Positions 54,911 through 64,000 of a stretch of DNA of 64,000 nt are shown here, piece after piece. A model generated the notes under the pieces. The model worked only from the letters and a program-made list of their open reading frames with translations, searched no databases and had not been told where the DNA came from. The stretch spans positions 6,076,001-6,140,000 of the forward strand of contig NC_070566.1 in assembly GCF_026914185.1 (NCBI RefSeq), in the 5' to 3' direction. Origin of the DNA: Puccinia triticina (lineage: Eukaryota; Basidiomycota; Pucciniomycetes; Pucciniales; Pucciniaceae). The position numbers were made by a program, and so were the translations under genes. The stretch's first letter is position 1; each line of letters starts with the position of its first letter.

Positions 54911-55247
54911 TCGTGCTCATGTCAGCTGAGGGTCACCAAGTCGCAAAGGTTCGAGCGGGCGACTAGTGGATGTCTCAAATGCCGCCCAGTCCTTTGGAGG
55001 AGCATAAATCCAAGCCTAAGTCAGAATCCGAGCTGCGCTTCAGTTGGCTATAATGATTAGGAATTGGGACAAGTCGTACATTCTTTCTTGGATAGGCGCT
55101 TAAGGGCCGGAAAGCCATCTGATCGCTATTTGTATCTGCATGAGGTCGGCGAGGCGGAGAGGAGCAAGCCAGCAACAACCTCGGTAGCGGTGGTGGTAGC
55201 TGCCAGAAAAAAAAGATAGGCAAGAAGACATTACCTTGTCAAATATA

Positions 55248-55650
55248 CAGCAATGTCAGAAAAGCTTGCGGGTTCGCGAGGCTGAAAATCTGACACACAC
55301 ATTTTCATTTCAGCCCCCTGCCCTGTATGCCTTTCCAAATCTTCGATTTCTTCCCAATCCTTCCCTCTCTCCATCACCTCTCTCTCTCTCCCTCCTTCCC
55401 TCCCCGACCACCATGCCCCCCGGACCTCCCCCCCCCCTCCACAAAACCTAACCAAAACCTAACCTCCCCCCAACCGGTACCACCGCCTGTCCCGCCGGCC
55501 GCCCGGCGAACCGAATCCCCATCCGCCGACCACCCAGCAATAACCGCCGACCGCGCCAGCAATATTGCCTACGCCCCCAGCAATACCCCATACCAGGTTT
55601 GTCCCCCATCCCCACCCAATTTTCCCCTGTCGCCAAAAGCTGCTAACTCA
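55248..55650 (+). repeat. Left long terminal inverted repeat
   Basis: About 400 bp, the inverted copy of 60450-60847, diverging after GTCCCCCATCCCCA. It differs by a C-run length (10 against 9) and a few substitutions. It includes a candidate promoter, a CT-rich leader and a coding exon. Confidence 0.85.
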
Positions 55651-58276
55651 CCCAACTTTTGACCGCCGCTCCTCCCACAGGCCTATCACAAAGACCGTGT
55701 CCAATCAAGCCCAATCCATTCATCCAGAAAAATTGTTGTGAGTTACTCCCTGTGATTCACCAAATTTCTTTGCAGGCAGATGCTGATACATAGTTCTATT
55801 GGTCCTGAACACCAATTCAGCCAATGGCCAACAGATCAACGACCAACCACCAAGCAACTGATGATTTCTTCACCCTCACCCGCCGGGTAGGTGCCAAACG
55901 TGATCCGCCGGACTACACTCCCAACGGCACCGCAGAGGACGCGCCCCAGGAATCTCAACTTGGCCCCTCGCAGGCGCCAGAGGGGCAATCTTGCAGGTTG
56001 TTCTATGAAGACTCCAATGGCGAAGATCTGGCGAGCCCCTCAATCGAAGCTTCCAACTCCGCCAATCAAAACCCTCCAGGCCCCCCTGATGGCGGGAATC
56101 CGAACGCTACTGCTGCAAATGCCCCAGGCCCGAGGCCCATCCAGATTCTCCACCACGTCTACATGCGGACCGCGGCCGGCCAGCTTGCCCAAGCCGCCAA
56201 TGCAAGAAATCCTCTGGCAGCAGCAGCGAAGGAATGGGAACGAGTGCTTCCCAGGGGCACCGCGGTGCTCCTGACTGACATTGCAAATTCAAACTGGGCA
56301 ACATTCAAACTCGACGCCGTGGATGCCGTCGACAAAACGATTCCTCTCCTGGGGGCGCATCTCAAGAGCCTCGACACCCAGGGCCTGCTACAATGGCAGG
56401 GGATAATAATGAAGCACTCAACATACAGTGCCAAATCGAACGCGATGATCACCACCGACGGCAACTTTGCGCCCTTTGTCTCTGCGGTGTTGGAGAACCC
56501 GCTCTCCAAAGTGCAGGTCAAGATAATGATGAATGACCCGCGTAGGGCTGCCCGAGAGCAACAGCAGGTGAGTTTCTTTCCCCTGATCATCCTGCTGGCT
56601 GGCCGTGATGGTATGCTGACGTTCAATATTCACAGGAGCGGGCACAACAAGATACCCTTGCCATGAGCTATGGCCCAGAAGACACTCGACTCGCGTTGGA
56701 ACGAGCGCAGGCCCGCCTTGTGGTGAACGTAAGTACACTCCCCTGATTTCCCTCTCTTGCATCCGCGGGCCGCCGACTGACGTGTGTTTTTCTCCTCAAC
56801 CAGCCCAGGGCAGATGTAAATGCCGCAAGGAGGTTGAGCATCCTGACGGATTTGACCCAACACCTGATTGCCAGGTATGGGGGCAATGCGGAATCGCTTC
56901 GGATCCAGCACCCTCAGGACCCATCCAGGTCAATAAGGGTGAACCGGGAATGCCTGCACACCTGGAGCCGGGCCCTCCTCCACAATGCCCGCGGGGTAGA
57001 CTTCGACAACCCACCACCAGGACCAGAATTTGTGGTTGAAAACGTCCGCGTTCACACCCTGGCCGACTTGGCTGCACAACAATCAGCCCGCCTCGGCCGG
57101 CACAGACAAGATGGTCCTACCGGCAACTCTATCAGCCCCGCTCGCTCAGCCAATCCCTCCCCCTGCGGTCGCGCCTCCGGCCCCGCTGTCGGCGATGCTC
57201 GTCCAAACCCGTCTCGCTCCCCAGATGGCTCCACGGCTTCCCCCCTGGCCAGCCGTGGGCCCATCCCGCACCCCGCGGCCGCCGCCCGCGTATTCCTCCC
57301 AGCCCGTGGGCCCTTGGCCCCTGGAGGTCGGGTCTTCTCTGCCCCGCGCATTACGTCCATGGGCCGAGTTATCCCTCCACGCCTCGTCTCCAACCCGTCC
57401 CCAACGGCGGCCGCCTCTGTCCCTGTGCAAGCCACGGAGACGGCCACGGCGTTGGGACCCTCTCCAAATCAGTCGGATTCTCCCACCCCTGCGAACGGGG
57501 CACGTCACGGTGTGCAGATGGCCCGTCGACACGATTCAGACGAGCTGGAATCCTTAAATCCCGAGGATTCCACCTTCCGCACGGCTCCCAACACCCGTGC
57601 CCCCAGCCCCGCCGGGTCCAAAATCGAGGTGTTATCTGGTCCTCCGGCTGGCAAGCTTCGATCCCCGGCCCGCAAGATACTTCGCAGACCTGCAGGCGAT
57701 GGGATTGCTCATACAATCAGTCGCTTAAATTTTGGCAGGCCACGATCCCCACCCTCTTCCTCCCCAACCCGCAAGCTACCAACATCAAGATTGGACTCTT
57801 TGAGCTCGTGGATTAGCAAGAGCAGCCCGGAAGACAGGCTCCGCCTCAACGCCTTAGGGACCACCCTGACGATTGAGGAGTTCCTCTCTTTGTGCAACTT
57901 TGACAAAGACAACCCCGTCCCCAGGGCGCTGATCAACCTGGCGCACATCTGACGATGGGATTACTTCCTCGATACAACCCCGGCGGAATTGCGATCCCTC
58001 AATTTCCCCTTGCCAATTGCCTCACAATTGATGAAGGGTGCGCAATGGTTGGTGGCCACTCACACTGAGTCCGCCACCAACCCAACCAATCCGCAAACTC
58101 CGGCCCCGTTGAGTTCCAGTGCCGCCCAAAGCAACATCGAATCCGCAACTCGACCGCCAGTGGCCTCTGGCTTGGGCTCCCCACCAAGCCCAAGGGAGGA
58201 ACTCCCCTCTCCATCGCAGCCCGTCGACCCTGAGGAATCTCCCGCACAACCCATGGGCCCCTCCCCGGAAATCTGA
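55327..58276 (+). pseudogene. Passenger gene of the Tc1/mariner element, one in-frame stop
   Basis: Function unknown. Exons joined by frame are 55327-55596 (inside the TIR), 55681-55737, 55821-56567, 56636-56728 and 56804-58276. A TGA at 57950-57952 interrupts; without it the frame gives about 879 aa. From the ATG at 55824 alone the frame is also open, so the TIR exon is optional. Regions: a proline-rich start; an acidic polar linker; a helical core from ILHHVYMRTAAGQLAQAANA through ALLHNARGVDF; a long basic Pro/Ser-rich linker; and a C-terminal helical domain. The last reads IEEFLSLCNFDKD, AHI-stop-RWDYFLDTT, LNFPLPIASQLMKGAQ and is SAM-like in shape. The stop lies in that domain. The gene converges on the transposase. 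It could help in DNA binding or targeting; that is speculation. Confidence 0.6.
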
Positions 58277-58520
58277 GGACCAACCCCAGGACCGCCTAAG
58301 TAAACCCGGGTCCTGAACCCGGTGGTAAGTGGCACAGCCAGTGGCGTGTCTTTCTTTTTGTTTTCCCATTATCCGTCATATCAAAATGTCTTCCCCATGC
58401 TCCTGTCACATGCGGAGCAAGCACCCCCTCCCCCCGCATAGCAATGCAATAGTCATAAGTTCTTCATGATTTGCGTGAGCTGCCCAAAAAAAGGCTCTCT
58501 GTGAGCTCCCCAATGTATTC

Positions 58521-58990
58521 TTGCGGCGCCCCTGTGAGGTCTTAGCAAGGTGAGCTTCCACCTTGCTAAAACCTTGCTTGCTAAGTCCTCCATTCTCGCG
58601 GCGCCCCGTGAGGACTTAGCGAAAAACCCCAAGAAGGTGCACGCTCACTTTGCTAAGTCAAGTCCTCTATGCACGCGGCGCCCCCATGAGGACTTAGCAA
58701 AAAACCCCAAGAAGGTGCACGCTCACATCGCTAAGTCCACAATTTTCGCGGCGCCCCCATGAGGACTTAGCCAAAAACCCCAAGAAGGTGTACGCTCACC
58801 TCGCTAAGTCCTCTATTCTCGCGGCGCCCGCGTGAGGACTTAGCGAAAAACCCCAAGAAGGTTTACGCTCACCTCGCTAATTCCTCTATTCTCGCGGCGC
58901 CCGCGTGAGGACTTAGCAAGGTGAGCATCCACCTTTTTGGTGTTTTTGGCTAAGTCCTCTATTCTCGCGGCGGCCCCGTGAGGACTTAGC
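58521..58990. repeat. 73 bp hairpin tandem array
   Basis: The node GCGGCGCC starts at 58523, 58598, 58675, 58748, 58821, 58894 and 58967; the last four spacings are exactly 73 bp. Each unit has the arms GAGGACTTAGCGA and TCGCTAAGTCC around AAAACCCCAAGAAGGTG, so each transcript unit would fold into a stem-loop. The array lies between the stops of two convergent genes. Confidence 0.88.
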
Positions 58991-59136
58991 GGAAAAACAC
59001 AAATCACAATCATTTTTAATCTCACATTGCACGTTCATTGGCAATGCTCTTGTGAGATAGGATTAAGAGGCGAAAGCCTATGAAACAAAAGAAGGAAAAA
59101 ATGAGGGCCCAAAGCGCCCACAGAACCTCGGGCTCA

Positions 59137-60680
59137 TCAAATTGCATTGGGGACAGCCCCCGGGGCCCCATTTTCTTCCTCAGGTGCATTGATGATCCCT
59201 TCCCCTTGGGCCCCCGCCGAATACCCGCTGCCCAAGAATAGTCCTCTCATCAACGCTGGGGTCATAATTGTCGGCAAGAAGTCCTTGATGATCTCGGCGT
59301 CCGCAATAGTACCGGTCAATATCTGATGCCGTTTGATCTGAGACTTGAGGATGGAGAAAACTTTTTCAATCGGATTGAAATCGGGGGAATATGGCGGCAA
59401 CTAAATCAAGAGGATGTTGGCCGCTTCGCATATCTCTGTGATTCGACCGCCGTGGTGGATGTGTGCATTATCCATCACAAGAATACTGTTTTGACCGGGG
59501 AATGGGTTCATTTCCGGAACCTGCGGGCGCCAGCCGTGTCAGTGTGGGGGCAGGCAACATAAGAGTTACAGGCCGCTTACCAAGACCTCCTCAATGAAGT
59601 ACTCCATATCAATGCAGCGCATTGTTCCTTCTTGAGCAATGGTTGCGAGCAACCCATCCAACAAGACTGCAGGCAGCACTGAGATTCTAGGAGCTCGGAG
59701 GGGCCTGGAGAGCCTAGAAGTGCGCCGGCCACGAAGCGCCCATGCACGGTCCCAAGAGTGTGTCCCAAGGGAGACCCCGCACTCATCTGATAACATAGCA
59801 AAACAGGGCAAACGGCATCAGCTATTCACCGGTCTGGTGAAACAACAAGCAGCCCGACAGCACTGACCAACAAATACCAGGTATTCCGGGGGGTACATCC
59901 CAATGTGGTCGGTATAGGCCGCGCAATGCCCCTCAGACTGATCAGGGTGTACAGTCCTTGCTACCTTCTTCGTCAGAAGAAGGCGCCTGGTTAATTCCTG
60001 GTGAATCGTGCTGATGGGGTGGCGAGTGCCGGTCATAGCTTCGATATGCCTCTGGATCTCGTCAAGATACAAAGTGGGCTCCGCGGCGAGGGCGTCCAGC
60101 ACGAATTCGGCCTCCTCACGGGTGAAGGCCAAAGGACGGCCCCGATCCTTGTAGAGAGCCGGATCTTGGACCACATCACGCGTCTGGCAATACAAATCGT
60201 TCCACCGTTGGAGCGAGTCGGGTGAGACCTTCTGAAATAACGTCTTGTTGATCTGGTTGAGTGACAAGCCCCGCGAGGCCATTCGGACCACGATGAATTT
60301 GACGTCTTGGGCGTATCTGACATAAACCATGACTGGGGAGGTGATGTCAGCGCTGGGGACAGTGAGGGGTGCGGGGGAGGTGAATCACTGGCCTTAATCC
60401 GCTTGAATGGGTCTTCAAAAAGAATGTTGTTGGTCTGCAGTTGTCGGGGCTAGTTAGCTTGGCAACAGGGAAAAATGGATGGGGATGGGGGACAAACCTG
60501 GTATGGGGTATTGCTGGGGGCGTAGGCAATATTGCTGGCGCAGTTGGCGGTTATTGCTGGGTGGTCGGCGGATGGGGATTCGGTTCGCCGGGCGGCCGGC
60601 GGGACAGGCGGTGGTACCGGTTGGGGGGAGGTTAGGTTTTGGTTAGGTTTCGTGGAGGGGGGGGGAGGTCCGGGGGGCAT
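59137..60680 (-). pseudogene. Tc1/mariner DD34E transposase, one in-frame stop
   Basis: The enzyme that would excise and insert the element at TA sites. Exons on the minus strand are 60680-60498 (inside the TIR), 60434-60389, 60332-59868, 59786-59581 and 59520-59137, all GT-AG and in frame, for 427 aa. A helix-turn-helix region (YAQDVKFIVVRMASRGLSLN) is followed by KVSPDSLQRWNDLY and a GRP-like linker KDRGRPLAF. The catalytic triad is FVDECGV (D1, spliced across the intron), VMDNAHIHHGG (D2) and PPYSPDFNPIEKVF (E), with 34 residues between D2 and E. A TAG at 59403-59401, where Tyr is expected before LPPYSPDF, is the only lesion seen, so this copy is just inactivated or depends on another copy. 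The first exon (MPPGPPPPSTKPNQN...) is TIR-encoded. Confidence 0.8.
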
Positions 60681-60847
60681 GGTGGTCGGGGAGGGAAGGA
60701 GGGAGAGAGAGAGAGGTGATGGAGAGAGGGAAGGATTGGGAAGAAATCGAAGATTTGGAAGGGCATACAGGGCAGGGGGCTGAAATGAAAATGTGTGTGT
60801 GTCGGATTTTCAGCCTCGCGAACCCGCAAGCTTTTCTGAAATTGCTG
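60450..60847 (-). repeat. Right long terminal inverted repeat
   Basis: The inverted copy of 55248-55650, flanked by TA at 60848-60849. It holds the proposed first exon of the transposase (60680-60498). Confidence 0.85.
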
Positions 60848-61133
60848 TATCTCTCTCATCTGCGATGTTTACGCGATTGGAGAGATGGTCCCTATACGAT
60901 CAAAGAGGATCGAAGAGTTTTGTCTGGTTGATTGTATGTGATCGGTTGAGAAAGGGAGGGGAAAAAAAGAGCAAGGGTGGAAGGAAAATGCGGAAAGTGC
61001 AAAGAAAAGGTGACTTGAATCGAATGAGGTACGGGAGGAAGTCATGGCTTAGCATTATAAATAAGCCATGACCCCAGTGTCTGGATCTATGGAGTGCATT
61101 TGAGCCCGTCATACTCGTGCGCGATCGTTAACA
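60848..61133. other. Between the Tc1/mariner element and the Copia fragment
   Basis: No recognised gene. Open frames here are extensions from the TIR. Confidence 0.4.
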
Positions 61134-62609
61134 TCGCTATAATCCATTCACATCAGCAGATTCCAGCGGATTGGCAGAGCCTTGACCGATCACACCGTCT
61201 TGAAAATACTCCGAAGTGTGATTGCTTGCTTGGATCTTGATCCTGGCCGTATCGGCAACAGATTCAGTCCAAGCGCTGATACAACTTCTTTCCTACAGAT
61301 CACCACAATGAGAACGCAGCGGCCGGGACATTTTGATGTCGGCTTGCAATTTGGAAGTTGACGACGTGGACCAGCTATTTATCAAGCTTGCATTCTTTCA
61401 TCAACATGTCACACTGCTACCGCCCCAGGGATACGACTGTCCTCCCAACTCTGTCTTACATCTGAAGAAAGCCATATACGGCCTGCGTCAAGCACCGCTT
61501 GTATGGTACAAGCGACTTACTTGCTACCTCAAGACACTAGGCTTTCGGATTGCAGTATCTGACCCTTGCGTATTCTGGAGACCGGAGGAGGGCGCCAAAC
61601 CAGCAACCTGGTTGTTTGCGCACGTGGACGACATCGTCATCATCAGCCATCAGCCAGAGATCTTCCGGGCTGAGATGGAAAATGAATTTGAAATCAAATA
61701 CCCCGGCGACGCTGAGTTTCTTCTGCCGAATACGGACTCGACAGGGAGCATCCAGCCTTGTGTCCCCTCAACCCGAGAGAACGCCTCTCCAAGGCCACTC
61801 CCCATGAAATTGAAACGCTTAAGAAGTTAAACATCAACTACCGCGGCCTAGTGGGATCGCTCAACTACTTAAGTATCCTCACAAGGCCAGACATTTCACT
61901 CGCAGTCAGTCAACTATTGCAATATCTGGAGGAGCCAGGGATCAAGCATTATCAGGCAGCTGTAAAAGTTTTCCGCTACTTGTCGGGGACCAGGCAAGTT
62001 GGTTTGACTTTCCAGCGCTCAGAATCCGCATGCCTTAAAGCGTACTCAGACACGGACTGGGGGAACTGCCCCGACACCAGAAGGTCTACCACTGGCTTTG
62101 TAGTCACCGCCGGCTCTCATCTCCTCAACTGGAAGTCCAGCAAGCAGCCAACGGTCTCTCTCTCAACGGCAGAGGCCGAGTACAAGGCGCTATCAGACCT
62201 CGGAAGGGATCTCGCATGGTTTGCGAGTTTAATCAAAGAAATAAACTTCCAGGAATTGGTTCAAAACATTGACGTGGCCGTGGACAACAAAGGTGCTATC
62301 AACCTTGCCAACAGCGAGACTTCTCAAAATAGTTTCCGGACAAAGCACATGAACATCCGACTCCATTTTGTCCGGGAACTCATACTCTTCAACATAATCA
62401 GGCTCCAATACGTCAAAACAAATGCCAACGCCGCTGACTTTCTCACCAAACCCCTTGGAAGATCAGTAATTCGTCGTTCCCTAGCTCAGATCGGAGTAAT
62501 CCAAATCTCAGAAGCTACTTCGAATCTTACGACTCGAAGTATGCGAGGCTGTAGGAATACAGACCAAGCCCCGCAGCAACCATTCAGGAAGCTCGCGCGG
62601 GTAGCTTGA
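61134..62609 (+). pseudogene. Ty1/Copia pol fragment: reverse transcriptase and RNase H
   Basis: A 5'-truncated Copia polyprotein. RT blocks are KKAIYGLRQAPLVWYKRL and the catalytic FAHVDDIVIIS. RNase H shows LTRPDISLAVSQLLQYL, AYSDTDWGNCPDTRRSTTGF, LSTAEAEYKALSDL and the end KTNANAADFLTKPLG. The frame shifts near 61740 between RT and the connection domain (frame 1 to frame 3). The start (61134-61330) carries degraded RT residues with stops. Gag, protease and integrase are absent. It is dead, and sits directly after the Tc1/mariner element. Confidence 0.88.
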
Positions 62610-62618
62610 GGCGCAAGC

Positions 62619-63664
62619 CCTGTCAGGTTGTGGTTCTGCTACTCTTAGCTTTATCATACCTGCTGGTGTCACTCATTCATGACCTGTCATTTACAGGTCT
62701 TACCCTCAATTAGGGATCTTCATGTGACACCAGTGGATGTTCTTTCACCCACCTGCAGCCATTCATATCCAAGCGTCCTTAGTACAGTGGTTAGTACACT
62801 TGACATGAATATAAGAGACATGGGTTCAACTCCCATAGGACACATAATATTTTATGGAGTTTCACAAGCCCAAGCCCAGTTGCAATGAAAGGTAAACCCT
62901 TTTGCAGCCCAGCCCCAGACCCCAGCCCTAACCACAGAAGCTGACGTGAAAGTATTGCTTGTCGATTACAGAAGCGATCCAGGCTAGAACCTTATTGGTC
63001 AACGCCCAAAGCCAAACCCAGCCCAGACGGAGAACCTTGTACGTCCCAAGACTAAGCGGAAAGTAGACTTAAAACCTTAAGACTAACTTTGCCGTGTTCT
63101 TATGCAGAACTCTCGAGGAACGACTTGGACCCAAGAACCAACCAGAACTACTAGGCAGACTATCGGCAGCAACAGCTATCCGTAAGTACAGCACAAACCA
63201 GACCAAGCACATAAAGAAAAGAACCCAAATCTAACCCAGACGTTGATTCATCCAAACCCTAGAAAAAGACGCATCGGAAGCGTTTAGACAGGATAAGACG
63301 AAGTTATTGCGATAACTCGACTTATACCCGTGAGTAGAAAACCAAGACCTGAAAGAAAGAACAAAAAGCATAATAGAGAGACTGAAGCCGGCATCTTGCG
63401 TATCTTGCGTTGCAAACTGCTCGGCGTACAGGACCGTTATCTCGCACACATAACCGTTGACGTGATAACATCGCGCTAAGCGCGTCTCCCCTCTAAACCT
63501 CCTCTCAGACTCAGATCCCAGGCACATTCTGCCCTGCTTTCAGGTGCATACTCGTGCAGACTTTTCTACTCACCTCAGAACTATAAATTTGTACATAGTA
63601 ATCTAACAAGCAATAAATTCTTTCAGTTGCTTGGATTCTTTTAATATCCACGCTGGGCTCTACA
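62619..63664 (+). repeat. Possible 3' LTR of the Copia fragment
   Basis: Starts TGTCAGGTTGTGG soon after the pol stop and ends GGGCTCTACA. It contains CTATAAATTTGTACATAG (TATA-like, about 63580) and AATAAATTC (63612). No 5' partner exists in the window, so the boundaries are guesses from TG...CA and position. Confidence 0.3.
62775..62842 (+). tRNA. tRNA-like sequence (pseudo-tRNA or SINE head)
   Basis: 68 nt that folds partly like a tRNA. The acceptor is GTCCTTA with TAGGAC, the D arm is GTAC...GTAC around AGTGGTTA (A-box-like), and the T arm is a perfect ATGGG/CCCAT stem with loop TTCAACT (B-box match GGTTCAACTCC). The anticodon arm CTTGA/ATAAG is imperfect, and a TGA anticodon would result. 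It is about 5 nt shorter than a normal tRNA, so it is more likely a degenerate tRNA or the head of a SINE. Confidence 0.4.
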
Positions 63665-64000
63665 AGTTATATTTTTATCCTATTGTGATTTAGGGGCTTG
63701 ATTAATCAACTCCCTAAAATTTGGCTTCCAACTCCCAAAGGTACAGGACACCTGGAAGACCATATTTTGATGACCTGCCCCAGTCCTCAGGACCAAAAAT
63801 TTGACCTGGGTGGCTTTTGAGAGTTGGAAGTTGAATTGTTCAATGTAGTCTGGCCGTCAGCATTTAAATTTTCCAAAAGACTGCAGATTATTTATTACTT
63901 GAATATCACTTAGGCATTTCATGAAAGACATCAAGATTCATATCAAAAAAAGTAGGGAGTTGAAAAATCAACTCCCGGAAATTATTGACTCCCAAATGGC
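62843..64000. other. No supported gene; fold-back near the end
   Basis: An inverted element at about 63697-63842 has ATCAACTCCC and CTTCCAACTCCCAAAGG on the left, and GAGAGTTGGAAGTTGAATTG on the right. A second AGGGAGTTGAAAAATCAACT tip begins at 63953 and is cut by the window edge; it matches 15713. Confidence 0.45.

Larger units (their letters stand above)
55248..60847. mobile_element. Tc1/mariner-type element with long TIRs and passenger gene, 5600 bp
   Basis: The termini CAGCAATGTCAGAAAAGC and GCTTTTCTGAAATTGCTG are flanked by TA (55246-55247 and 60848-60849). The TIRs extend about 400 bp (to about 55650 and from about 60450). They include the TTGCGGGTTCGCGAGGCTG block, a CT-rich tract and a proline-rich coding block. 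Inside are two convergent genes: a large passenger gene (+) and a DD34E transposase (-). A 73 bp hairpin array lies between them. TA duplication, CAG tips and DD34E catalytic spacing define Tc1/mariner. The size and the second gene are far above the usual 1.3-2.4 kb. Confidence 0.85.

Noticed and set aside
58521..58990. Possible CRISPR array
   Set aside because: Units are near-identical throughout with no unique spacers, the arms are inverted repeats, and the genome is eukaryotic.

Overview
The window looks like nuclear DNA of a rust fungus (Pucciniales, Puccinia-like). Conserved basidiomycete genes carry many 50-150 bp GT-AG introns. Genic islands alternate with long stretches of nested transposons. 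Secreted cysteine-rich paralogues and a large secreted orphan protein, both typical of plant-associated rusts, are present. The organism call is inference from gene and repeat content; no marker sequence fixes the species. All exon structures were joined by eye from reading frame, splice sites and known protein families, with no transcript evidence.

Layout. 1-4.2 kb: a broken Mutator-like transposase with a 216 bp MITE inside it, then fold-back elements and an AGCG-rich repeat. 5.0-6.8 kb: a two-exon secreted orphan protein. 7-9.1 kb: TIR elements and a hAT relic that overlaps the 3' end of GET1. 9.0-14.6 kb: a genic island with GET1 (-), a frameshifted STRAP-type WD40 gene (+) and 6-phosphogluconate dehydrogenase (+, ten exons, split start codon, 8-nt microexon). 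15-25.5 kb: repeats, then a CACTA-like transposase with a neighbouring OTU cysteine-protease ORF that is split cleanly by a 3.34 kb gag-only LTR retrotransposon. 27-31.3 kb: an eight-exon orphan gene, minisatellites and a long-TIR element. 34-45.8 kb: the main genic island, with an ECL1-type zinc-finger protein, an MCUR1/FMP32-like gene with one stop, RPC4 and NIP7 (head to head), and the F-actin capping protein alpha subunit.

46-55 kb: three related small secreted Cys-rich genes (46.2, 47.3 and 52.7 kb, all -), with duplicated flanks, a fourth flank without a gene, and a stray copy of a capping-protein exon. 55.25-60.85 kb: a 5600 bp Tc1/mariner-type element flanked by TA, with roughly 400 bp TIRs. 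It carries a DD34E transposase (one stop), a convergent large passenger gene, and between them seven nodes of a 73 bp hairpin repeat. Both genes can be spliced to a proline-rich first exon that lies inside the TIR, so the two proteins may share an N-terminus. 61.1-62.6 kb: a 5'-truncated Copia pol, followed by a possible LTR and a tRNA-like sequence.

How it fits together. The housekeeping genes (GET1, 6PGDH, RPC4, NIP7, CAPZA) look functional by reading frame. Most transposons are broken by later insertions, and two of these insertions can be removed on paper at their target duplications to give an open frame again, which orders the events. The best candidates for something new are the TIR-exon Tc1/mariner element and the secreted Cys-rich gene cluster.
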